Assembly: GCA_017656505.1 (NCBI GenBank)
Contig: JACDNU010000009.1
Span: 1 to 64,000, forward strand
Direction of reading: 5' to 3'
From: Archaeoglobus sp.
Lineage (GTDB): Archaea > Halobacteriota > Archaeoglobi > Archaeoglobales > Archaeoglobaceae
DNA: 64,000 bases
Shown here piece after piece: positions 55,230-62,655 of the stretch; position 1 is the first letter of the stretch, and every line of letters starts with the position of its first letter. The position numbers were made by a program, and so were the translations under genes. Below the pieces are notes generated by a model, which was given only the letters and a program-made list of their open reading frames with translations, did not search any database and was not told the DNA's origin.

Positions 55230-55497
55230 TAGAGGCAAGGAGAAGAAAATCAAGCTGGTTCTGGAAGTGCTGGTGCAAAACGATATTGAGGCTATGGAGG
55301 TTGCGGTTGCTATTGGCGGACTGCTCAGAGATCTCGATAACAGGTTCAAGTATGGTGTTTTTTACGGGATAGAGGGAGTTCACGGCTACAAATCTAACAG
55401 AGTAAAGCAGGAATGGTGGGATGAGGAGGAAGATGAGGAAGAGGAAGAGGGGAAGATCCCACCAGATAACCATTTTAACAGAATCGAGGTGAAATGA
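55216..55497 (+). CDS. Hypothetical viral protein with acidic tail
   Basis: Start ATG 55216 MVRFSRGKEKKIKLVLEVLVQND; C-term DEEEDEEEEEGK. Confidence 0.55.
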   Translation: MVRFSRGKEKKIKLVLEVLVQNDIEAMEVAVAIGGLLRDLDNRFKYGVFYGIEGVHGYKSNRVKQEWWDEEEDEEEEEGKIPPDNHFNRIEVK

Positions 55498-56279
55498 TGC
55501 CCTGCTTGGTTGATGCATCCGAGTGGTGCATGAAGCATTGCAGGGGCAAGAACAAAGATGATGAATGTATTTTGTATCTGGAGAATCCAGAGGAATTTAA
55601 TAAGCACGAGCCTATTTGGAAGTCTTGGGAAATTAAAAGAGAAGGGGGAAACATAATAATTGGCTTCGATGGGGCATCAGGAGGAGGCAAAACAACGTTA
55701 GTAAACAAACTTGCAGAAATTCTTGAACGGGAAGGTTATGATGTTGGGGTTGTTCAGGAAGTCGTTAGGGGAGTTTTCAGGGAGTTTAAGAAGAGATACG
55801 GATTTAACAACCTTACAGAGTTAAGGGCAAGCTCCAGAATAGTAGAATTCCAGCAAAAATGCCTGTTTGAACAATATTTACAAGAAGAACTTATGATGGA
55901 TGAGCACGATATAGTTCTTAGTGATAGAACGCTTTTTGGCAATGAATTCTTTACTCTCCTTTACTGCAACAGAGATTCAAGAGCTTTAAACGAATATTTC
56001 AGCAAACTGGAGGAATACATGAAAGTTAGGAAGCTAACGTATGGGAAAATCTATGATGCTGTTGTAATAGTTCATCCCCTTCCCCCTGAAATCAATGTGG
56101 ATGATGGATTCAGATCTCAGGATCTCCACTACAGGGAGGTTCAAACCTTTGCAATTAAGCAGCTTGCAAAGGCTTATGTTGATCGCATAATAGAGCTGAA
56201 AACAGCAGATCTATGGGAGCGGATCAACTTAGTTAAACCGCTTGTTGATTACCTTGTTGTTGAACAGTTGATCCACTAA
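55494..56279 (+). CDS. P-loop NTPase/nucleotide kinase-like (AAA_28/NadR-kinase type)
   Basis: IIIGFDGASGGGKTTLVNKLAEILEREGYDVGVVQEVVRGVF; DIVLSDRTLFGNEFF. Confidence 0.75.
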   Translation: MMPCLVDASEWCMKHCRGKNKDDECILYLENPEEFNKHEPIWKSWEIKREGGNIIIGFDGASGGGKTTLVNKLAEILEREGYDVGVVQEVVRGVFREFKKRYGFNNLTELRASSRIVEFQQKCLFEQYLQEELMMDEHDIVLSDRTLFGNEFFTLLYCNRDSRALNEYFSKLEEYMKVRKLTYGKIYDAVVIVHPLPPEINVDDGFRSQDLHYREVQTFAIKQLAKAYVDRIIELKTADLWERINLVKPLVDYLVVEQLIH

Positions 56280-56333
56280 TTTTTTATAAGTTCCTTAAGG
56301 CAAGATCCAGCCTAATTTGATTATAATTGATAA

Positions 56334-56595
56334 GTTGATGTTGAATTGATTGATGTTGATGTTGATCAACATGTTGATCAACGTTGATGTTGATTTCACC
56401 ACGAATCATTAAAGTGATTCAAATCAACATTTATCAACATGTCTGAGGAGGGAGATTCTGAACCAAAAAAGGTTGTTTGCTTGAATTGCGGGCATGTTTG
56501 GGAAACTACAGCTAAACGTCCTCAGTGCTCAATCTGCAAATCAACAAGAGTTGAGGAGGTTGATTCTGCTGATGTTGATGTTGATGTTGATCAAC
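56334..56595. repeat. GTTGAT/ATCAAC iteron-like repeat array with three GTTGATCAAC palindromes
   Basis: GTTGATCAAC at 56361-56370, 56373-56382, 56586-56595; further GTTGAT and ATCAAC copies in between and around. Confidence 0.8.
56401..56414 (+). promoter_or_regulatory. Virus-specific promoter-like element ACGAATCATTAAAG
   Basis: TTAAAG begins 30 nt before ATG 56439; same motif at 58443 and 61281. Confidence 0.65.
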
Positions 56596-56948
56596 AGGAA
56601 TCAACATCAGAGAAATCAAACGTCGATGATTTCTTTGAGCTGGATGATTCAGCAATCGATGAGTTGATCAAGGAGGATAAGCCCAAGAAGAAGAAGGGCA
56701 GGAAGAAAAAGGAGCAGAAGGCTGAAGATAAAGAGAATGGAGAGAAAAAAGGCTTTTCAATCAGGGGAGGGCTTAAAGCTGTAGGTAGCAAAGTTGGATC
56801 GGGAGTAATACTCATTGGAGTGGGGCTGATATTCTTGTTCTTCATTCTGAGAGGGATTGCAGCAAGGAAAAGCAGGAAGATCGTTCAGGATATGGGAATG
56901 GATATTCAAGAAGAACAGGGTTTCGATCCTTATTCAGCATTGGGCTAA
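56439..56948 (+). CDS. Zinc-ribbon, acidic/basic linker and single-TM protein
   Basis: VCLNCGHVWETTAKRPQCSICKS; TM SGVILIGVGLIFLFFILRGIAARK. Confidence 0.7.
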   Translation: MSEEGDSEPKKVVCLNCGHVWETTAKRPQCSICKSTRVEEVDSADVDVDVDQQESTSEKSNVDDFFELDDSAIDELIKEDKPKKKKGRKKKEQKAEDKENGEKKGFSIRGGLKAVGSKVGSGVILIGVGLIFLFFILRGIAARKSRKIVQDMGMDIQEEQGFDPYSALG

Positions 56949-56957
56949 GGTGATTAC

Positions 56958-57125
56958 ATGCTCGGATCTCTGAAAGCCATCAATGGCTTGATTGATCAGC
57001 TTAATAAGTTGCTGGAAAGAGAAGATATTCAGGAAAAGCTGAAGAATGAAGGAGTTAAGGGCAAGCTGGAGATAGAAGGCTACAAAATCTATTTTGTAAT
57101 TAAGAAGGAGGGAGAGGATGAGTGA
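56958..57125 (+). CDS. 55-aa hypothetical protein
   Basis: MLGSLKAINGLIDQLNKLLEREDIQEKLKNEGVKGKLEIEGYKIYFVIKKEGEDE. Confidence 0.55.
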   Translation: MLGSLKAINGLIDQLNKLLEREDIQEKLKNEGVKGKLEIEGYKIYFVIKKEGEDE

Positions 57126-57717
57126 TGATGAAGTCTTTGAGCAATTGAGTAGCAAGGATATTACAGCAGATCTTGAAATTAAGGTTGAATCAAAAGGAAC
57201 TCCAACCTCCACTTCAGCAGAAACTGAAGGAGAAGGAGAAGAGTTTGAGATCCCTGATTCTCCTCATCCTCTCACAGAGCTGCTTGATATGAGCATCAAC
57301 TTTACCGATCAGCATGCAAGTGAACTTCAGAAGAAAGGTATTGATGTTCCTAACGTGAATAAGCCATTGTGGGAGAACTTTGGAAGGCCATTACTCAATA
57401 AGGCTTTCTGGTATTACTTCCCCGAATCGGATGGGATGGAAGATCCAAGAATAGCTTTGCTGGCTGGAGGAGCATTAACTGTTATGGCGGTTGCTCCTTC
57501 CTTGATCGGAATCGTTAGGCATTACAGGAAACAAGATGAGAAGGAGAAAAGAAAGGTGCAGAACGATAAACCCAAAACGATAAAGCAAGCTCAGAAAGAG
57601 CAGATAAAGGAAGTTGCAAAGGAGGCTGAAGAGGAGAGGCAGAAACAGCTTGAGCAGGCAATCAGGGAATCCCCGTATCTAAAGAAAATCAAGTATGAGG
57701 AGTTTGCTGGAATTTAA
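57118..57717 (+). CDS. Membrane protein, virion-associated candidate
   Basis: TM IALLAGGALTVMAVAPSLIGIV followed by charged C-terminal helix. Confidence 0.65.
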   Translation: MSDDEVFEQLSSKDITADLEIKVESKGTPTSTSAETEGEGEEFEIPDSPHPLTELLDMSINFTDQHASELQKKGIDVPNVNKPLWENFGRPLLNKAFWYYFPESDGMEDPRIALLAGGALTVMAVAPSLIGIVRHYRKQDEKEKRKVQNDKPKTIKQAQKEQIKEVAKEAEEERQKQLEQAIRESPYLKKIKYEEFAGI

Positions 57718-57762
57718 TTCCCACTAATTTATTTATCCTTGGGGATTCCTTGGGGTGGTTAC

Positions 57763-58443
57763 ATGGACTACAAGTTTATGAAGAATGCTCACATGATGGT
57801 TGCTGCTCCAACTGGTGGAGGCAAGAGCTATTTCGTAGGATGGATGGCTGAAAAGCTATATCAGGCTGGAAGGAGATTCATAATTCTGGATACAAAAACC
57901 AGAAACCACATCGGGCTGGTTGCCCTTAAAAAGCTCAAACTGCTCAAAATTAAGCCAAATACAGCTTATGATTACTGGAAGCTCATCAATTACGATCAGG
58001 TTCTTTGCATTCCTACAGAACGGACTAAAACAAAGGAGCTAATCAACCACTACAGGGCGATTCTGGATACAATCTTTGCAGCAAAAAAGCCCGTTACGGT
58101 TTTCGTTGAGGAAGCCCATAACTACAACCCAAACCCTCACGTTCCTGATGAGCTTTTAGAGCTTATAGCAAGGGAGGGGCGAAGCTCCCGAATTAACTTA
58201 GTTTTCATAACTCAGAGGATTCAGGATTTCCCAAAACTCTTGTGGAGTCAATGTAAGCTTACTTACCTTTTCAAATTCATGATTCCCCAAGATGTCAAGT
58301 ATATAGCAAGGATGATTCCCGATTTTGAGGAAATAAACAGGGAGCTGCAGAAGCATGATTGCCTTGAATACGATCATGAATCAAATAAGATAAGGATCAT
58401 CAGAGCTTCAGAAGTCATCAGGAAGACTAAACATTACGGCTAA
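57763..58443 (+). CDS. FtsK/HerA-type genome-packaging ATPase
   Basis: Walker A MMVAAPTGGGKSYF, Walker B VTVFVEEAHNY, FITQRIQDF; ATG 57763 preferred over TTG 57739. Confidence 0.82.
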   Translation: MDYKFMKNAHMMVAAPTGGGKSYFVGWMAEKLYQAGRRFIILDTKTRNHIGLVALKKLKLLKIKPNTAYDYWKLINYDQVLCIPTERTKTKELINHYRAILDTIFAAKKPVTVFVEEAHNYNPNPHVPDELLELIAREGRSSRINLVFITQRIQDFPKLLWSQCKLTYLFKFMIPQDVKYIARMIPDFEEINRELQKHDCLEYDHESNKIRIIRASEVIRKTKHYG

Positions 58444-58456
58444 CGAATTGTTAAAG
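58443..58456 (+). promoter_or_regulatory. Virus-specific promoter-like element ACGAATTGTTAAAG
   Basis: TTAAAG begins 30 nt before ATG 58481. Confidence 0.65.
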
Positions 58457-58480
58457 TTCTAACTCTTTTTATTTTTAGTT

Positions 58481-58636
58481 ATGAGATGGTATAGTATCTC
58501 AGTTAGTCAGCAAACCCTTAACAAGCTGAAAAAGCTGAAAGAAAAGGTTGAGAAGGCTACAGGCAAGAAAATGAGTATGAATGATGTTATTTCTGCCTTA
58601 ATAAGGGAAGGAGGGGATAAAATTGTCGAAGCCTAA
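58481..58636 (+). CDS. 51-aa RHH-like protein
   Basis: MRWYSISVSQQTLNKLKKLKEKVEKATGKKMSMNDVISALIREGGDKIVEA. Confidence 0.65.
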   Translation: MRWYSISVSQQTLNKLKKLKEKVEKATGKKMSMNDVISALIREGGDKIVEA

Positions 58637-58862
58637 ACTTGCTTATCAGGAAAAGCTGATTGATGATGAGAGAGGAGGCAAGAAGGTTGTTCAAACTGTT
58701 TTCCTCGATGTTCCCTCTAAGGGCAAGGAAGAAAAAAGGATTCTCAGCGTTATAATTAGGAATCAGAAGAAAACGAAAACCAAGCAGGCAGATTTGAAGA
58801 TTATAGGGATTCGTCCACATGGGCAGATGGGTTTGGAGATAATCTTGAAGGAGGAGGATTGA
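58623..58862 (+). CDS. 79-aa hypothetical viral protein
   Basis: TTG start overlapping the previous stop; track ORF. Confidence 0.55.
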   Translation: MSKPKLAYQEKLIDDERGGKKVVQTVFLDVPSKGKEEKRILSVIIRNQKKTKTKQADLKIIGIRPHGQMGLEIILKEED

Positions 58863-58866
58863 TAAG

Positions 58867-61254
58867 ATGGCATCGGAAGTAAAGGCTGAAAACATAATAT
58901 CGCCTTACGATCTCCTTCCAGAGAATGAAGCGAACAAGCTTGAGCTAATTTTCAACGTTTTGATCAAAAACGGCTGGAGATTGGGCAGATTCGATAAGAA
59001 ATTCTTCTTCAAGTTCAAGAAATACGGCATTAAAACCTATCTGGATAAAGAAAAGCTGGCTCACCTGCTCTACAAATACAGGAAGCAAATTGAGGGAATT
59101 GTAAGGAAGATGGATAAAACGGATCTGGATATTCTCACAGAGGCAGGGTTCTTTGATCTGATGGATAAACTTCAGAAAGGAGAACCAGTAACGGAATCAG
59201 AGGTTAAAATCCCTTACGATAAGCTTGATACCAAAACTCCATTCGATGAGGATTTGCAATATCGTTATGAGTGTGCAACGTTTTTCCCAAGAGATCTTAA
59301 TGAGTGGTATTGGAGCTATTATCAGTATGCTCTGGGCGATATCCTCATGAAGATAGATATGGGAGAAATCAAGCCCTCTCCAGCCTTAGTGGATGCAATG
59401 GAGAAAGTCAAGAGGGCTTTATACGAATACATCTACATTTGGGCAACTGAAACAATCAAGTATCCTTCTCCCATCGTGGTGGGATTCTCAAAGTATCCTT
59501 ACGCTCAGGCTCAGAAATCAGCAGATCGGAAGCTGAGAGCGATGGAAAAGTTTGCAAAAGCCCTCAAATACTTGGATAAGGTTCTGGAGAATGAAGGAGT
59601 AAGAGCAAAAGGGATCAAGGATTTAGAGCTAAAGTTTAGCAAGGTTAAGGAGATCAAGCAAGTTAAGGTTGATAGAGTTGAGATCAAGGGGTTCATGTAT
59701 CCAAGCGGGCAGGAGCACGTTAGGCTGTTCTTCCACTTCACATGGGATGGTAAACCTCTCACGATTGAGGAAATCTTTAAGGGAAGGGGCTATGCAATCA
59801 GCAATCTTAACGGGCTGCTGAAGTTGGGGCATTACGTTTTCAATATCGGGGATGAGCTTGTTCAGCTTGAATGGGATGTTCCAGAAGTCAAAAGGTGGGA
59901 AATGTTCTTCTTCAACGCATGGTATAATTTGGGCTTTTACGTGGGGGTAAACAAGGGAAATATCGTTAGAAAAAGGTTATACTTTAACAAAGTTACAGGG
60001 CTTTCGGGCTGGATGGATGAGGATGAAAAGCCATCAAAGGATAACTGGATCGCATGTCGGGTAGATACTTATTTCAAGTGGGCTAAGGAGGTTATAGGGA
60101 AGCTGAACAAGGATCTCAGAGATCTTGAAAAGCTGGTTAAAAAGAAGTGGGATGAGAACAAGATCTATTATCTGGATCATCTCTCAGAGATCAAAAGAGA
60201 GGTTGAACTTAAGCAAAAGGAGAAGGCAGAAAAAACGGCTGTTGATCTTGCAGAAAAGGAGCATGAGATTCCAGCGGAGAAGCTGGAGAAGGTTGCAGAG
60301 ATAGTTCTTAAGCACATGAATGAGGGTGTGGAAACTGTTGATAGGCTGAAGTCGTGGGTAACAAATAAGCTATACTTCCCTGATGAGAGGAAGCTTGAGC
60401 AAATCATCAAGGAGATTATCAAAGAGCATGATAAGGAGTTGAACAAGCTCAAAGTTCTGGATGTTGATATGGGCAAGATTCAGGGATTTGAAGATGCTTA
60501 TACCTTCCTCCCCGTTCCCTCTGATGAGGAAATTTACAGGGCAGCAATGAAGGCTTACAATCTGGATAAGATTGCAGAGCGTGAACAGGTAAGAGTTAGC
60601 TTGCTTGAAGATCAGCTCAGAGATAAATATGATCCAAAGGTGATTACTGCCAAGCTGGAGGATATGGCATCAAGAGGATTAGTTGATCCCCACATGCTCT
60701 TTAAGGGCAGAGTTCTTTTCCTAAAAGAGTATAAGCCAAAGGAAGAGAAAAAGGATAAAAAAGCGACTAAAAAAGGCAAGAAGAAAAAGCAAACTAAGGC
60801 TAAAAAGTCGAGAGTCATGAATAAGGGGCTGCAAATTGCAAAGCTCAAACAATTCTTAAAGAAACATGGCATTGATCCAGATCTTGTGGATCTTGAGGCT
60901 CTTGTTGATTCAACCCTAACTTACAGGGAGAACAAGGAAAACATCATGAGGCAGCTTGGGATTTCGGAGGGCTTAACGGTTAAACCATCACATATAGAGC
61001 TGCAGGAGATAGAGGATGCAATAAGGCAGGCTCAGATGTATCATGAAATGAGGAGCGAAAGAGCACAGAGGATGGATGAGAGTAAAGTTGCCAAGATACC
61101 AAAAGATCCAGAGGCGTGGTTCAGGCATCCAGAACGCTATGATCTCCCTGAAGTGGATTATCCTGATCCCACCTATTCTGTTGAGGATTATCTAAAAGAT
61201 ATCAAGCAGAAAAAGCAGAAAAAGAGAACGAGAAGAAAGAGCAAGAGTAAATAA
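58867..61254 (+). CDS. 795-aa viral protein of unknown function with Lys-rich C-terminal region
   Basis: Largest complete ORF of element; KKDKKATKKGKKKKQTKAKKS and KQKKQKKRTRRKSKSK. Confidence 0.85.
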   Translation: MASEVKAENIISPYDLLPENEANKLELIFNVLIKNGWRLGRFDKKFFFKFKKYGIKTYLDKEKLAHLLYKYRKQIEGIVRKMDKTDLDILTEAGFFDLMDKLQKGEPVTESEVKIPYDKLDTKTPFDEDLQYRYECATFFPRDLNEWYWSYYQYALGDILMKIDMGEIKPSPALVDAMEKVKRALYEYIYIWATETIKYPSPIVVGFSKYPYAQAQKSADRKLRAMEKFAKALKYLDKVLENEGVRAKGIKDLELKFSKVKEIKQVKVDRVEIKGFMYPSGQEHVRLFFHFTWDGKPLTIEEIFKGRGYAISNLNGLLKLGHYVFNIGDELVQLEWDVPEVKRWEMFFFNAWYNLGFYVGVNKGNIVRKRLYFNKVTGLSGWMDEDEKPSKDNWIACRVDTYFKWAKEVIGKLNKDLRDLEKLVKKKWDENKIYYLDHLSEIKREVELKQKEKAEKTAVDLAEKEHEIPAEKLEKVAEIVLKHMNEGVETVDRLKSWVTNKLYFPDERKLEQIIKEIIKEHDKELNKLKVLDVDMGKIQGFEDAYTFLPVPSDEEIYRAAMKAYNLDKIAEREQVRVSLLEDQLRDKYDPKVITAKLEDMASRGLVDPHMLFKGRVLFLKEYKPKEEKKDKKATKKGKKKKQTKAKKSRVMNKGLQIAKLKQFLKKHGIDPDLVDLEALVDSTLTYRENKENIMRQLGISEGLTVKPSHIELQEIEDAIRQAQMYHEMRSERAQRMDESKVAKIPKDPEAWFRHPERYDLPEVDYPDPTYSVEDYLKDIKQKKQKKRTRRKSKSK

Positions 61255-61280
61255 CTTTTCTCTTATTTTTTTAGCTCATC

Positions 61281-61294
61281 ACGAATTATTAAAG
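61281..61294 (+). promoter_or_regulatory. Virus-specific promoter-like element ACGAATTATTAAAG
   Basis: TTAAAG begins 29 nt before ATG 61318. Confidence 0.65.
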
Positions 61295-61317
61295 AGGTTT
61301 CAGGCTGAATCTCGATT

Positions 61318-61428
61318 ATGAGCGAATGGGTGGTAATTGGCTTGATTGGTTGTGCCCCGTTTTGGCTGTCTGCCTGCCTTGCGGGGCTGAGAGCTGTAAC
61401 AAGCCTGTGGAGTGCTGAAAAGGAGTAA
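61318..61428 (+). CDS. 36-aa TM protein, virion membrane candidate
   Basis: MSEWVVIGLIGCAPFWLSACLAGLRAVTSLWSAEKE. Confidence 0.5.
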   Translation: MSEWVVIGLIGCAPFWLSACLAGLRAVTSLWSAEKE

Positions 61429-61435
61429 TGGGGGG

Positions 61436-61570
61436 ATGAAGATGTTTGGAGTGAACGTTGAGAGAGGGATAAAGAAAGTGATGGAGGTTGTTGTGCCTGT
61501 TGCGGTTGGAGTGTTCATAGAGGGAGCTTTCGATATTTCTGGCAAGGTTAAGAAGCTGCTTAAGATGTGA
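61436..61570 (+). CDS. 44-aa hydrophobic protein, virion membrane candidate
   Basis: MKMFGVNVERGIKKVMEVVVPVAVGVFIEGAFDISGKVKKLLKM. Confidence 0.55.
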   Translation: MKMFGVNVERGIKKVMEVVVPVAVGVFIEGAFDISGKVKKLLKM

Positions 61571-61580
61571 GGAAGGAGGG

Positions 61581-62567
61581 ATGGCGATGTATAGCAAGAA
61601 GAGAACTCTCAGCCAGAGGATAACGCTCACGAATAGGAAGATCGACCTGCCACGTGATGCGGTTATTGATGCGATCATGCTTTACTGCAAGCTAACTCTG
61701 AAAAACAACGATGGGGCTAACGCATTCAGCGGAAAGATGAGAGATGTGTTGGATGCTCTGAAGGAAGTTAGGGTTGTTTCGGATGGTAACAACATCCACT
61801 ACTCACTGAGCGGTTCTGATATCGCTGTAATTAACTACTATGATAATCAGGGCAAGGCTGTAAACGTTGATGCGGATGTTTCAATCGATGCTGGAGCTAC
61901 TAAGGAGTTTGATTTCCTGCTCATTCTGGATGCTGGAGATATTCTCGCCCTCACGAAGGATTCTCTGGAGCTTTCGGTTGATTTCGAAGATGCAATTGAT
62001 GATTCAGGAAACGTTACGGTTGAGGATGCTGAGATCAAGATAACGATAGAGGAGAACGTTTTCACTGTTGCGGAGTTTGCAAACACTTATGGGGCAAATC
62101 TGGAGCTGGCTGCAGAGCCTAAAATTTACGCAAGGGAGAAGAAGTTCTCCGCTTCGAATGAGCTTGTTGAGGTTATGGAGCTTCCTGTGGGAACTCTGCT
62201 CAGAAAGGCTTTCATAACGTTTAGAGATTCTAACGGGGAGGAGTCGGATTCTCTGGTTGAGAAATACGGAATCATCATCACTACTCCAGATAGAAGGGAG
62301 CTTTACACCATAGATTACAATACGGCTAAGGAGTATCAGAAGCTCATGTTCCTTGCCGATCCAATTACGGGAACGGTTGTGCTGGATTATGGGGCTGAAA
62401 TCACTAACGATGTTTACGGAGTGAGGGCGTGGAAGTTTAACAAGGGAGATTACCAGCTTGCCCTTAAAGCAAATGCTGAGGGAACTCTGAGATACGTGAG
62501 CTATGAGTTTGTAGTTAACACTAAAGTGATGGATGCGGTGGATAAGGCAGTGATAGAGGCCTCTTAA
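61581..62567 (+). CDS. Candidate major capsid protein, double-jelly-roll-like
   Basis: 328 aa, beta-rich, two halves with parallel LPxx[AT]hhxxA[IF][MI] openings and VRVVSDGNNIHY / GIIITTPDRREL strands; sits downstream of packaging ATPase and small TM proteins. Confidence 0.6.
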   Translation: MAMYSKKRTLSQRITLTNRKIDLPRDAVIDAIMLYCKLTLKNNDGANAFSGKMRDVLDALKEVRVVSDGNNIHYSLSGSDIAVINYYDNQGKAVNVDADVSIDAGATKEFDFLLILDAGDILALTKDSLELSVDFEDAIDDSGNVTVEDAEIKITIEENVFTVAEFANTYGANLELAAEPKIYAREKKFSASNELVEVMELPVGTLLRKAFITFRDSNGEESDSLVEKYGIIITTPDRRELYTIDYNTAKEYQKLMFLADPITGTVVLDYGAEITNDVYGVRAWKFNKGDYQLALKANAEGTLRYVSYEFVVNTKVMDAVDKAVIEAS

Positions 62568-62655
62568 GCCATGCTCCTCAGAGAGCTGTTAAAGCTTCCA
62601 TCTTTTCTTTTTTGGGATCGATTTTTGCTTAAAGTAGTCGCTAAAGGGTGATGCA

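Noticed and set aside
56334-56595. GTTGAT repeats as a CRISPR array
   Set aside because: Units are 6-10 bp without unique spacers of constant length; partly in coding sequence; fits iterons/operators instead.
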